64,000 nt of DNA from Epiperipatus broadwayi. Its lineage: Eukaryota > Onychophora > Udeonychophora > Euonychophora > Peripatidae. The stretch covers positions 62,001 to 126,000 of the forward strand of contig JAQFVV010013300.1 of NCBI GenBank assembly GCA_028023455.1, given 5' to 3'. The position numbers and the translations under genes are program-made. Numbering within the stretch: the stretch's first letter is position 1; every line of letters starts with the position of its first letter. The notes beneath the pieces are model-generated. The model did not search any database, was not told the DNA's origin, and saw nothing but the letters and a program-made list of their open reading frames with translations. Positions 10,437 to 22,929 of the stretch are shown piece by piece.

Positions 10437-12326
10437 CTAGACATTTATTTTATGGGTTGACAGGATATGTGAACCTGAATGTGCCGGACTAAACTCAGGA
10501 AGTAACAAGATATCTTAAATATTGTTTAGACAGTTGAGAATAAAAGCACAAGACAAACGTCAGCCAAATAAATTTAAACAATTTATTAATTTTATTAAAA
10601 GTTGGACAATAGAGTGAAGACATCTAGCCATGAATACAAAAGTGGCTTATTTTAACCTACGCATATTTACCAGAGAGTGCACAAGAATACGACAAACATG
10701 AAGGCATTAAATATTTTGGGAGCAAAATTCTCTCACCTAAAATATAAGAAATGGTTAGGATAATATCTTCTTGCTGGCCAGTTGTAAAATTACAAAAAAA
10801 AAAAAAACAACTCTAGCTTCCTGAATCAGAGATAATAAAACAGTTACTGTCCTGCTGGAAATCAACGAAACCAGCACGGATGTTCAAGCAGTAGTATTCT
10901 AACTACTGTCATTAAAATGCCGCAGGACTGTTGTGCATAATACTACATTCAAAGTAAACGTGGTTGATCTCACATACAAGATAGCAAGAGATATTTGATT
11001 ATGATCTTATGTAATCCAGAAAGAAATGACTACTTTCAGACAACCTGAACAAATAACTTGACAAATATCCAGCAAAATGATTATGTTGTTTGCACAAAAA
11101 GTGCAAACAAAACATGCTTAAAGATTCTTTATTTTACAACTAAGGGCAGGTGAATAAATAAAGACTATGAAAACTGCCAATGCGTTTTGTAATAGTTAAC
11201 GAAATAATCAGGTATATATTAAACATATAAAATACAATCTCCTAATGCACCCCCTGATAAACGAAAATTGCAAACAAACTTGGAATCTTAAAACTAAGAT
11301 TCCAGGACACACTTTAAATACTAGAAAAAGTACTTACAGATAATAAATAATTAAAAATAATTAATACCATTTTAAAACATATTTATCATTAGATTGAGCG
11401 GAGATTTAATTAAATGCAATTTATTTACCCTGGCTAGAATAAGAAAATGTTTAGCTTACAGTAAGGCAGAGTTCTAGTGATTTCGTGATGAATGTGCACT
11501 TTTGATAATAGTTCATCTTTCAGGCGATTTCTCTTAATGACAAAGACAAGTGTCGAGGCAAATTGGGAATCCAGCTATGTCAGAGTTTTATGGCATGACT
11601 GAAGAACAGCTTGGAGCCTGAAGCTCATCCTTATTTGAATTAGCACTGCATCTTAAGGTTTCCAATACAAATAGCAGCGTTTGTTGACATCATGAAAGCA
11701 AATTTCAAAAATCTCTTAAATGTTCAAGCTGCGATTAATAAAAAGTTGAACTAAGCATTTTTAAAAACAGCTTCTTGCTCCTTTCATAACAAGCAACCTT
11801 GTCTTAATCTCTAGAATAATAGCAACTACCTCCTTTCTGGTAGGCTATATTTACCTTGCCACATTTCCCACGAAAAACCTTCCTTATTGACAAACTCTAT
11901 ACCTCAGTCAGGGCAAATATTAATTTCCTGCTCAATCCAATTTAAGAATTCCAACCAGGGATTATTGTAACCAAAATAACAAATACAAAACCAAATCTCT
12001 GCTTTTAGACTTTTAGAATTAACTTTAAAAATGATTAAAACTAAAAGCAACAGGAATATATAATTAGCAAGCTTACCTGTTTTTAATCAAATTGATTAAA
12101 ACAGGCAATGAAGATAAAGTATTTTTAAATCAATTTTATAAACAAAGTAGTGAAAGTAAACTATTTTAAATATAAATCAATTCTATAAGTAAAAATTAAA
12201 ATGCCCTATTTAAATATAACTGAGTATATGTTTTAACACAAGTACTTTTTTTTTCCTATTATTAAATAATAACAAGAATTTTAACATTAGTAATAAAACC
12301 ATTGAATCGGAAATCAATCCGGTTCA

Positions 12327-13869
12327 ACTGCCTCAATACACAATCAAAAAGAAAAAAAACATTCCTGCAACTTTTTTTTTTTAAAACTATAAACATTTCA
12401 AAAACTACCCTTCAGAATTCGGCTGAACGTTTGCCTCGCACTCATGAAAAACCAAAACAATATTTTGTTTTTTACACTTATCCTTTCTCATAAATCATCA
12501 ACAAAAAAAAAAAATTTTTTTTGTTTGTTTGTTTGTTTTAAAACAATCTGTCCAACTGCTAAAAGCTGAACCTTTAAATTTTGTCCAGTGGTTCTTTTAC
12601 TCCTATTACCAACTTTTTAACATGGCCTACTTTCACCCACTTGTCCCTTTTTAGCTTATAAAATTTTATCGTCTCTTTCCCATTCTGTTTTACTTTCTAG
12701 CATATATACCTGAACCTTTTTCTTAACAAAACTTCCCAATTCTTCATCTTTTCCTACTTTATTTTTGATCAAATCAACACTAGTACATGGCAAAACTTCA
12801 TTTCCTACAGACTTTTTACGTGACTTGAATACGATTGCTTTATAAATGGCTTTTATTTTTGTTTTAAAATCATATTCCGAAAACTTTTCCTTAACTCTTT
12901 TCTTAGTTTTAATTTCCTGTTTACCACTAACAATTATTTTATCCAACTCATTTTTAACCTTTTAAGGTAACTCTTTTACACTATTTTCAACCCCTAACTT
13001 ATAACTGTCTCCAAGATCTTTCTCCACCATACTATCTCTCTCTCTCCATTCTCTACTTATTTCAAACTTTATTTCCACCCTCTCTGTCCTAGTACTATCC
13101 TGTGCTACTTCAATTTCATATCTTTTATGACAACTTTTTCTACTTCCTGACTCTCTTTAATCATCTCATTTTTCAAATCCTTTTCCATCTGCACTTCTTT
13201 TTGTACTTCCTGAGTTTTTCTACTCTTCCTGTCATTTCTCTTCTCATTTCTTTCATTTCTGATCTCAGCCCCTCCAGTATTGTTTGTTGACTCTGTTTTA
13301 TTTCTAGCAACTCTTGTCGTATTTCTTTCATCTCAGCTTGCTGATTTTGTTTCATTTTTATTATCAACTTTATCATCATCTGCGTCTCGCTCTCTTCTTT
13401 TTTTTTACTATCTGGGGGTGTTTAAATGAAACAGGGCTCTCTTCCAAACCTGCGGCCCTGTCACCTTCTTCTTCACCTTCCATTTTTACACAAGGCTCGC
13501 TATACTAACTTTTTTTTTTTTTAAACAAAAAATCTCAAAGCAAATAAAATGCTATTTATTTATATGCAAGAAGACAACAAACTATTTTTACTACTTTTAA
13601 ATTTGAAAAATAACTCCGATTAATTTTTTTTTGTTTTGTTTAAACAATAACCACAAAAAAACTCTATTTATTATTTATGTCATATGAAAAAGACGAAACC
13701 CCATTCTACCAAACTGCTCTAACAGTACATGCCATAACCAACACAAACTGATCCCTGCCTACTATATCTTGCCTCTTACACCTGAAATCTTTCTAAACCG
13801 TCTAAACAAAAACTCACATGGGCTTGAAAACTCAAAGCTCCATGTTGGTTGTGCTAAAAATTCTCTATA
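12327..13869 (-). mobile_element. Internal region between LTR-like repeats
   Basis: About 1.54 kb lies between the two direct repeats. The minus strand carries a decayed coding region with a coiled coil. No protease, RT or integrase is present. No clear primer-binding site or polypurine tract could be fixed on either strand, so the class of element is uncertain: a non-autonomous LTR element (LARD-like), or another structure with long direct repeats. Runs of A and T (for example 12500-12540) interrupt the frames. Confidence 0.5.
12560..13483 (-). pseudogene. Decayed coiled-coil ORF (LINE ORF1-like or gag-like)
   Basis: Reading leftward from an ATG at 13483, the product begins MEGEEEGDRAAGLEESPVSF, then hits a frameshift in an A-run. 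A second frame (13379-13173) encodes a heptad-rich helix with repeated KQNQQAEMKEIRQELLEIKQ and RSEMKEMRREM, a clear coiled coil. After further breaks, a third frame (12946-12656) encodes a lysine-rich stretch with KKKVQVYMLESKTEWERDDK. The acidic start, coiled coil and following basic region resemble ORF1 proteins of endonuclease LINEs; metazoan Ty3-type Gag proteins can look similar. At least two frameshifts make it non-functional. The LINE to the left runs in the opposite direction, so the two are not one intact element. Confidence 0.55.
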
Positions 13870-15811
13870 TGTAATGGGAGAAAGCTTTAAGATTCACATA
13901 CACTGACCACTGGGGCGCCACTAGTCCAAAAATTGGAACTAGACATTTATTTTATGGGAGGACAGAATATGCGAACCTGAATGTGCCGGACTAAACTCAG
14001 GGAGTATTGTTTAGACAGTTGAGAATAAAAGCACAAAGACAAACGTCAGCCAAATAAATATAAACAATTTATTAATTTTATTAAAAGTTGGACAATAGAG
14101 TGAAGACATCTAGCCATGAATACAAAAGTGGCTTATATTAACCTACATGTATTTACCAAAGAGTGCACAAGAGTACGACAATCATGAAGGCATTAAACAT
14201 TTTGGCAGCAAAATTCTCTCTTCTAAAATATAAGAAATGGTTAGGATAATATCTTCTTGCTGACCAGTTGTAAAATTACAAAACAAAAACAAACAACAAC
14301 TCTAGCTTCCTGAATCAGAGATAATAAAACAGTTACTGTCCCACCGGAAATCAACGAAACCAGTGCGGATGTTTGAGCAGTAGTATTCTAACTACTGTCG
14401 TTAAAATGCCACAGGACTGCTGTGTGTAATACTACATTCAAAGTAAACATGGTTGATCTCACATACAAGACAGCAAAAGATATTTGATTATGATCTTATG
14501 TAATCCAGAAAGAAATTATTACTTTCAGACAACCCGAAGAAATAACTTGACAAATAGTCAGCAAAAAGATTTTGTTGTTTGCACAAAAAGCGCAAACGAA
14601 ACATGCTTAAAGATTCTTTATTTTACAACTAAGGGCAGGTGAATAAATAAAGACTACGAAAACTGCCAATGTGTTTTGTAATAGTTAATGAAATAATCAG
14701 GTATATATTAAACATATAAAATACAATCTCCTAATGCACCCCCTGATAAATGAAAATTGCAAACAAACTTGGAATCTTAAAACTAAGATTCCAGGACATA
14801 CTTTAAATACTAGAAAAAGTACATACAGATAAAATGATTTAAAAATAATTAATACCATTTTAAAACATACTTATCATTAGATTGAGTGGAGATTTAACTA
14901 AATGCAATATATTTACCCTGGCTAGAATAAGAAAAAGTTTAGCTTATGGTAAGGCAGAGTTCTAGTGATTTTGTGACAAGTGCGTACTTTTGATAATAGT
15001 TCATCTTTCAGGCGATTTCTTTTAATGACAAAGGCAAATGTTGAGGCAAATTGGGAATCTGGCTATGTCAGAGTTTTATGGCATGACTGAAAAACAGCTT
15101 GGAGCCTGAGGTTTGTCCTTATTTGAATTAGCACTGCATCTTAAGGTTTTCAATATAAATAGCAGTATTTGTTGACATCATGAAAGCAAATTTCAAAAAT
15201 CTCTTAAATGTTCAAGCTGCGATTAATAAGAAGTTGAACTAAGCGTTTTTAAAAACAGCTTCTTGCTCCTCTCCTAACAAGCAACCTTGTCTTAATCTGT
15301 AGAATAATAGCAACTACCTCCTTTCTGGTGGGCTATAGTTACCTCACTACATTTCCCACAAAAAACCTTCTTTATTGACAAACTCTATACCTCAGTCAGG
15401 GCAAATATTAATTTCCTGCTCAATGCAATTTAAGAATTCCAACCAGAGATTATTGTAACCAAAATAACAAATACAAAACCAAATCTCCACTTTTAGACTT
15501 TTAGAATTAACTTTAAAAATGATTAATAATAAAAACAACAGGAATATATAATTAGCAAGCTTACCTGTTTTTAATCAAATTGATTAAAACAGGTGGTGAA
15601 AGTAAAGTATTTTTAAATCAATTTTATAAACAAAGTAGTGAAAGTAAACTATTTTAAATATAAATCAATTCTATAAACAAAAATGAAAATACTCTATTTA
15701 AATATAACCGAGTATATGTTTTAACACAAGTACTTTTTTTTTCCTATTATTAAATAATAAGAATTTTAACATTTGTAATAAAACCATTGAATCGGAAATC
15801 AATCCAGTTCA
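13870..15811. repeat. Right LTR-like direct repeat, uninterrupted
   Basis: This is the intact copy, TGTAATGGGAGAAAGC...AATCCAGTTCA, 1942 bp. It includes the 43 bases (13895-13937) missing from the left copy, with an inverted motif AGTCCAAAAATTGGAACT. The 3' flank begins ATATATATT. No open reading frame is seen. Confidence 0.75.
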
Positions 15812-16890
15812 ATATATATTAATTAAAATATGTAAAAATATATATATTAATTAAAAGCTATTAAAAATGTAATAGAAATTCTTTATTTGTGGTTAAAAAT
15901 AAAAAATAATATTAAACTTGTAAAACAGGGTTTTATTTTCACTGTATCCAATTATTTTAAAATCTCCATTTCACTTATTAATTAGAGGCAAATTTTCTTG
16001 AACAATTTTTTACATCATCAAGTGAGATTATCAACAGTCCCTCTGACAACATTAGAATCATCAAGAATATCTTATAAATAAAACCATAACACTGCAACTT
16101 TAGTCCTCATAATTTTGTCATTGCCAAGATAAGTGATTAATTTCTAAAATCATGGCAGGATAAGTCCAATTATTTCTCCATTCAAGTGGGACCTGTTTGT
16201 TAATGAGATTCCTGAGGATACGGTAAAATTAAAACAAAACAAAACCATCAAAATGTGTAAGTTGGCTATAAAAAAATATTCCACTGTCAAAATTTGTAAT
16301 TCCATCTATTTATTTGTGATGAATACAGCCCCAGTTGTGTATATAGATGTAATATTTTAGCTCAATGAATTTCACAAGATCGATTAACTTCACTTATGTG
16401 TAATATCAAGCAATCTAAATTTAACTTTCTTAATCTGGAAAGAAAAAGTTAGCATTTATTATTCACTTGGATATTTCTGAATTTTGTCCATTATAGAAAT
16501 TATTTTTATACTTGATTACCAATAAAGAAGAAAAATAAAGCCAGTGATACATGATTTTTTATCAACTAAGTACCTATTGTTTTAATCACTTGACATCATA
16601 TGCTTAAAAGAAATATCAGAATTTAAATGTGGAAGTAATTGGATTCAAATCTGTGATAGATAACATTCATGCTCATCTTCTCTACTTAAAGGAAAGTCAT
16701 CTATATGCTTTAGGATCAGAAACAATGAACATGAAGCTACTATGGACTAGAGAATAAAAGGGAAAAATGAGACTGTTCATTTGTGGTATATTTATGTGTA
16801 TACATTTTTTGTTTGAAAATAAAAAGAACAAAAAATGTGTACATTTTATTCATATTTTATTTTAAAACATATAGTTAAATTATATATATA
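15812..16890. other. Gene-free region
   Basis: I see no gene. Sequence is AT-rich with ordinary complexity; a short AT repeat (16882-16894) precedes the Penelope-like block. Confidence 0.5.
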
Positions 16891-16894
16891 TATA

Positions 16895-17778
16895 ACTGAA
16901 TATTTGTAAATACAGTAACTAAATAATTGAAAAATTTATCCACTTAGAAGTGCTTTTGATTATCCCAGTAATCTGTGTCAACTAAAGCTTTGAAATGCTA
17001 ACTTTTTCACAATTCCATGATCTTAACGTTTGCTGCTTGCCTGTTAATTAAGTCATGTTCATATTTGTATATTAGCATAGCTTCCTTTATATTTTTTTAT
17101 TGTTATTTCTATTTGCAATATTTTTACACTATTAAAATTGAAGTCAAAACCATAAATACATGATTTATTATGGTCGTAAAAAAACAGATGCTGAAATATT
17201 ATTATCTACTATGCAATTTTGTTTCGATTTTTGAACACGTTTTAATAATAGCAAGTGTTCTTAGTTTTTTTTTCCAACATACATCTAGATTCACCTATAT
17301 ATCCACTGCCACCCCTACATATCCATTTATAAATGACACAATTTTTATTTATAAATGAGGTTTTTATCTTTGGAGTTATTTATTAATTTGTTTAATGTAG
17401 GAGGTGTGTAAAATGCAATATCACATATATCTTTATAAATTTTCCTTATAAACTTTACTTGATAATTTGAAATATATGGGATTGATATCCATATTTTTTA
17501 TTAGCAGGAGAATCAACATTATTATTAAAATTATTTTTATATTTTGTATTAAAATCTCCAATATTATATACGTGATTATAATTGTAGCCAACATTTAACA
17601 ACTCATTCGAATATATTTCAATATTTTTGCCTTTATCTGATGAATATTTGCAAAGACTATTATTTCTAAATAAGAAGGACTTCAAACCTGCCATTTTGTA
17701 TGACCTTGGCACTTTTGATTTATATGGAATATAACCTCTTTTTACTATTGGTTTAATGGTCATACAGTAATCCAGCAT
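16895..17778 (-). pseudogene. Penelope-like element A, minus fragment (linker and GIY-YIG end)
   Basis: Reading leftward, 17778-17455 is open and encodes the linker after the RT (IKPIVKRGYIPYKSK...), matched by a related block in the fragment at 24222. The following GIY-YIG endonuclease region (about 17430-17100) is the mirror image of the open copy at 17782-18153 but is broken by indels. The 3' untranslated region follows and ends with TACTGTATTTACAAATATTCAGTT at the left boundary. The RT itself is missing, so the copy is 5'-truncated. Its truncated end abuts an inverted copy of the same 3' part, the usual Penelope inverted-pair layout. Confidence 0.75.
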
Positions 17779-18330
17779 GCATTGATATGTGATATTGCAT
17801 TTTACACACCTCCTACATTAAACAAATTAATAAATAACTCCAAAGATAAAACCTCATTTATAAATAAAAATTGTGTCATTTATAAATGGATATGTAGGTG
17901 TGGCAGTGGATATATAGGTGAATCTAGATGTATGTTGGAAAAAAGAACTAAAGAACACTTGCTATTATTAAAACGTGTTCAGAAATCGAAACAAAATTGC
18001 ATAGTAGATAATAATATTTCAGTATCTGTTTTTTACGACCATAATACATCATGTATTTATGGTTTTGACTTCAATTTTAACAGTGGAAAAATATTGCAAA
18101 TTGAAAAAAATAATAAAAAAAATAAAGGAAGCTATGCTAATATACAAATATAAACATGACTTAATTAACAGGCAAGCAGCAAACATTAAGATCACAGATT
18201 TGTGGGAAAGTTAGCATTTCAAAGCTTTAGTTGACACAGATTATTGGGATAATCGAAAGCGCTTCTAAGTGGATAAATTTTTTTAATTATTTAGTTACTG
18301 TATTTACAAATATTCAGTTATATAATTACA
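17779..18330 (+). pseudogene. Penelope-like element A, inverted plus fragment with GIY-YIG domain
   Basis: An open frame of 123 codons (17782-18153) carries the GIY-YIG signature as VIYKWICRCGSGYIGESR followed by MLEKRTKEH. In this nuclease family the two tyrosine motifs and the downstream Arg/His helix form the active site. Downstream, the 3' untranslated region to about 18330 matches 16895-17090 inverted. The start at 17782 only reflects the truncation point; the first residues are linker sequence (DIAFYTPPTLNKLIN). It is a terminal fragment of a Penelope-like polyprotein, with no RT. Confidence 0.8.
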
Positions 18331-18386
18331 TATATTGCTTTAAAAATACAGACATTGAATCATAATATTATATATATATATAAATA

Positions 18387-18505
18387 TGCAAAACCATAAA
18401 ACAATACAATACTAGATTAAATTCAAAATTTTACCAAAATCCTTACACAACCATGGTTTCATCTACTACAAATAGACCTTCTCAAGTGAAAATCAACCTA
18501 ATGGA

Positions 18506-18544
<39 letters not shown>

Positions 18545-20233
18545 GAACAAGCAAACCTTCCCATAATTCATTTCAAACTCCACCTTCCCTTAATATCAAA
18601 GGAAGTCTTCATGAGATTGATAGTCTCAGAATCAAGGAGTTTTATCATCAAAGTCTCCTTTATTCTTCTTTTTAACTCATTCTTTTCATAAAAAATAACC
18701 GAAGCATTGTTAAACAATATTCTATGACCTGTATTCAATTCATGAATATATAAAGCTGAGTTAAGATACCTATGTTTAACTCTACTTATATGAACCTTAA
18801 CCCTTTCATTAAGGCTAAATTTATTCTGGCCTACATAAAATTTACCACAACTACATGGAATTTTATAAACAATACCAGGAATAGACCTACTATCAATAGA
18901 CTGCTTTGAACCATTAAGTAATGAATTCAAATCAGAACCTTTCCTCCATGCAACCTTCTTTCCACCTAAAAAATGACTATTCCTATAAACCAAATTATAA
19001 ATTGATGCTTTAAATGGTAAAGACATATAATCATCATCCTTACCAACAAAATTCTTATCATCCAAATCATGACTATAAACATTATTATTAAATACCAATT
19101 TTTTAATAAAATCATGACTATAACCCAATTCTACATATTCAGCATCAAATTGACTTCTTTGAATATCAGCATCATTATTAAAATTATTAAGCCTTCTATT
19201 CCGACAACAAAAATTCAACAAAGACATTTTTTATGTATAAAAGGCTGATAACTATCAGGCCTAATCATATTTCTCAAATTTTTAGGTTTGATAAAATGAC
19301 TACAAAACAAAACATCATTAACCTTCTCAACATTTAAATCTAAAAACTTTAATTTTACAAAATCAAAACCACCCCCCTCAATTGTAAACTTAATACTAGA
19401 ATCAAAACCATTCAATCCACATAAAAACTCTTCTAATTTCTCTTTCTGAATAACAAACAAACAATCATCAACATACCTAACAAATAATTTAATAGAACAT
19501 GAAAACATATTAATAATACTACACTCCAAATAATCAATATAGACAGCACACATCAATGGAGAAATAACATAACCAATAACCCAACTTTCTCTAATCTTAT
19601 AAAACACATCATTAGACATAAAATACATTGAATCCTCTAACAGCAAAAGCAAATCGTGAAAAACCTTAATCTTATCTGCAGAAAAACATTCTAATTTTTT
19701 TAAAATTGAAAGAAAAACATCAATACTCTTTAATCTATTAACCGATTGGCACATATTTTCAATGTCTAAACTACCAAAAACACAATCATCATCCAAAACA
19801 AAACCATTTATTTTCTTAAAAGCTTCAAAAGAAGAAGAAACACAAAATCGACCCAGTTTTATATAATCCTTAAAATATCTTATAATAAATTTTGATATTT
19901 AATAACAATTCCTCCTGTAAAATCAAAAATACATCTCAAAGGAAAATTATCTTTATGAGACTTCAAATTAAAGAAAACCTTTGGAGCCACAAAATCACTA
20001 GGGTAACAATTTAAATAAGTAGCTCTATCAAAAATCTTTTTATTTTCCATAACTTTCATAATCTTAATTAATTTAGATTTTATTTTTTTACCAGGATCAG
20101 AATCTAAAATAGCATATTTTCCGTTATTTAATTCTAAAGAAACTTTACTCTTAAAATCAATATTATTTAACAATACAAACTGGCCACCTTTATCTTCTTT
20201 TAACAATACCACATCATTGGCTTTCAATCTTTT
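18387..20233 (-). pseudogene. Penelope-like element B, minus copy (RT and GIY-YIG)
   Basis: Reading leftward: 20242-19880 covers the N-terminal RT region (DVVLLKEDKGGQFVLLNN and PKVFFNLKSHKDNFPLR); 19796-19215 has motif A SLDIENMCQSV, motif B VISPLMCAVYIDYLE and catalytic motif C RYVDDCLFV; 19227-18568 covers the linker and GIY-YIG domain (IVYKIPCSCGKFYVGQ, then LNERVKVH). The frame is broken near 19890 and again near 19220. RT motifs and fusion to a C-terminal GIY-YIG nuclease are diagnostic of Penelope-like elements. The 5' part of the element is missing. A (TA)n tract lies in its 3' untranslated region at 18511-18543. It pairs with the plus copy as a palindrome. Confidence 0.85.
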
Positions 20234-20245
20234 TTTAACCAAACT

Positions 20246-22815
20246 AAAAGATTGAAAGCCAATGATGTGGTATTGTTAAAAGAAGATAAAGGTGGCCGGT
20301 TTGTATTGTTAAATAATATTGATTTTAAAAGTAAAGTTTCTTTTGAATTAAATAATGGAAAATATGCTATTTTAGATTCTGATCCTGGTAAAAAAATAAA
20401 ATCTAAATTAATTAAGATTATGGAAGTTATGGAAAATAAAAAGATTTTTGATAGAGCTACTTATTTAAATTGTTACCCTAGTGATTTTGTGGCTCCAAAG
20501 GTTTTCTTTAATTTGAAGTCTCATAAAGATAATTTTCCTTTGAGATATATTTTTGATTTTACAGGAGGAATTGTTGATAAAATATCAAAATTTATTATAA
20601 GATATTTAAACCCTTTTCCCGCCTCTTACGAGGCTCCTCGTCGACATCTGACGTCACTCTAACTCTGCCAGTTCTTATGCTAAAATATTTGTTTGATAGG
20701 TTTTGATTAGGTTTTTAAAAGTTCTGTAAGATGGTGCCCTCTTCCGAATTATTTTACAAGTAAAAAATAAAAAAAACGCATTTAAACCTAAACAAAGAAA
20801 GAACATTAGTTGTGATTGGTTGTTACGGTGCTCTCAGCCAAAAAAGACATTCTGATTGGCTGGAAAGAACAAAGAAACTGCCTGATCAAAGAAAATAAAG
20901 AAAAATGCTGAGATTTTCATTTCGAATATGATTTAAAGTATTATAAAATTATATTTATGGAAATTACAAATTATTTTCAGAGAGAATAATAAAAAAAAAC
21001 AAAATTATTTTCGAAAAATATTGAAGATTTTAGTAAAAATATTTAAGATTTAGTAAAAAAAAATATTTACTTTTCTATAACGTAAAAGTCGACCTTTTTG
21101 TTTATATTATAGCTTTTATGTTGCCAAAATTGAATATTTTAGAATAAATAAATAGCAATTTATTTTTGAAAGAACTTCCGTTCTCTTCATAACCTGAAAA
21201 ATTAGTAATAGACTTTTTATAAATATATCTGAGTTGAATTTAATATTATAGGCGAATATGTTTTAACAATAGGCTTTGTCTTCAGTTTGTGAGTTGGCCA
21301 ATTAAAAGATTTGATTTTTACCTCATACAACCAATAATATAATTAGCGGTTTAAGGGTTAAGGATTATATAAAACTGGGTCAATTTTGTGTTTCTTCTTC
21401 TTTTGAAGCTTTTAAAAAAATAAATGGTTTTGTTTTTGATGATGGTGTTTTTGGTAGTTTAGACATTGAAAATATGTACCAATCGGTTAATAGATTAAAG
21501 AGTATTGATGTTTTTCTTTCAATTTTAAAAAAATTAGAATGTTTTTCTGCAGATAAGATTAAGGTTTTTCATGATTTGCTTTTGCTGTTAGAGGATTCAA
21601 TGTATTTTATGTCTAATGATGTGTTTTATAAGATTAGAGAAGGTTGGGTTATTGGTTATGTTATTTCTCCATTGATGTGTGCTGTCTATATTGATTATTT
21701 GGAGTGTAGTATTATTAATATGTTTTCATGTTCTATTAAATTATTTGTTAGATATGTTGATGATTGTTTGTTTGTTATTCAGAAAGAGAAATTAGAAGAG
21801 TTTTTATGTGGATTGAATGGTTTTGATTCTAGTATTAAGTTTACAATTGAGGGGGGTGGTTTTGATTTTGTAAAATTAAAGTTTTTAGATTTAAATGTTG
21901 AAAAGGTTAATGATGTTTTGTTTTGTAGTCATTTTATAAAACCTAAAAATTTGAGAAATATGATTAGGCCTGATAGTTATCAGCCTTTTATACACAAAAA
22001 AATGTCTTTGTTGAATTTTTGTTGTCGGAATAGAAGGCTTAATAATTTTAATAATGATGCTGATATTCAAAGAAGTCAATTTGCTGCTGAATATGTAGAA
22101 TTGGGTTATAGTCATGATTTTGTTAAAAAAGTGGTATTTAATAATAATGTTTATAGTCGTGATTTGGATGATAAGAATTTTGTTGGTAAGGATGATGATT
22201 ATATGTCTTTACCATTTAAAGCATCAATTTATAATTTGGTTTATAGAAATAGTCATTTGTTAGGTGGAAAGAAGGTTGCATGGAGGAAAGGTTCTGATTT
22301 GAATTCATTACTTAATGGTTCAAAGCAATCTATTGATAGTAGGTCTATTCCTGGTATTGTTTATAAAATTCCATGTAGTTGTGGTAAATTTTATGTAGGC
22401 CAGAGTAAATTTAGCCTTAATGAAAGGGTTAAGGTTCATATAAGTAGAGTTAAACATAGGTATCTTAACTCAGCTTTATATATTCATGAATTGAATACAG
22501 GTCATAGAATATTGTTTAACAATGCTTCGGTTATTTTTTATGAAAAGAATGAGTTAAAAAGAAGAATAAAGGAGACTTTGATGATAAAACTCCTTGATTC
22601 TGAGGCTATCAATCTTATGAAGACTTCTTTTGATATTAAGGGAAGGTGGAGTTTGATATGAATTATGGGAAGGTTTGTTTGTTTGTATATATATATATAT
22701 ATGTTTTCCTTTAGGTTGATTTTCACTTGAGAAGGTCTATTTGTAGTAGATGAAACCATGGTTGTGTAAGGATTTTGGTAAAATTTTGAATTTAATCTAG
22801 TATTGTATTGTTTTA
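20246..22815 (+). pseudogene. Penelope-like element B, plus copy (RT and GIY-YIG), split by a MITE
   Basis: The open stretch from 20252 encodes the same N-terminal RT region and is interrupted at 20610 by a MITE. After the MITE the frame resumes (about 21362) and is open from 21474 to 22661: motif A DIENMYQSV, motif B VISPLMCAVYID, motif C RYVDDCLFVIQ, the block FVKLKFLDLNVEK, then the linker and GIY-YIG domain (IVYKIPCSCGKFYVGQSKFSLNERVKVH). Without the MITE this would be the better-preserved copy. Its 5' end is truncated at nearly the same point as the minus copy. The 3' untranslated region to about 22815 matches the minus copy. Confidence 0.85.
20610..21357. mobile_element. piggyBac-like MITE, 748 bp, TTAA target
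   Basis: The element lies between TTAA at 20606-20609 and TTAA at 21358-21361. Its ends are loosely inverted (ACCCTTTTCCCGCC at the left; CCCTTAAACCGC when the right end is read inward). The minus copy of element B, otherwise collinear, has one uninterrupted site (GATATTTTAAGGATTAT in that orientation, about 19868-19884), which is the empty target. There is no ORF, so it is non-autonomous. A TGACGTCA octamer occurs at about 20649. Confidence 0.85.
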
Positions 22816-22929
22816 TGGTTTTGCATTTTTATTTTTGCTAATATAGTGTTAGACAGTTTTGGTGTTATATATATATATATAATATTATTATTTGATGTCT
22901 GTATTTTTAAAGCAATATACGTAATTATA

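Larger units (their letters stand above)
6840..12326. repeat. Left LTR-like direct repeat, interrupted by a LINE
   Basis: This is the left copy of a ~1.95-kb direct repeat. It starts TGTAACAGGAGAAAGC (6840), is interrupted after 6864 by the LINE at 6865-10435, resumes at ACTAGACATT (10436) and ends ...CCGGTTCA at 12326. The right copy (13870-15811) is uninterrupted. Divergence between copies is about 5% by eye. Termini are TG...CA and the outer flanks both read ATAT, compatible with a 4-bp target duplication in AT-rich DNA. Two small hairpins occur inside each copy (GGAATCTTA/TAAGATTCC near 11281; CCTGTTTTTAATCAA/TTGATTAAAACAGG near 12077). Confidence 0.75.

Noticed and set aside
13895-13937. 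TGGCGCCCC on the minus strand as an LTR primer-binding site
   Set aside because: It was attractive at first, but comparison with the left repeat shows that it lies inside the direct repeat, about 25-70 bases from its end, not immediately next to it.
18230-18290. GAAAGCGC next to a stem in the Penelope A terminus as a second hammerhead
   Set aside because: There is a GAAA but no CUGAUGA-type box at a workable distance (the nearest is ACTGGGAT or ATTGGGAT), so the core cannot form. The copies are 5'-truncated and may have lost any ribozyme.
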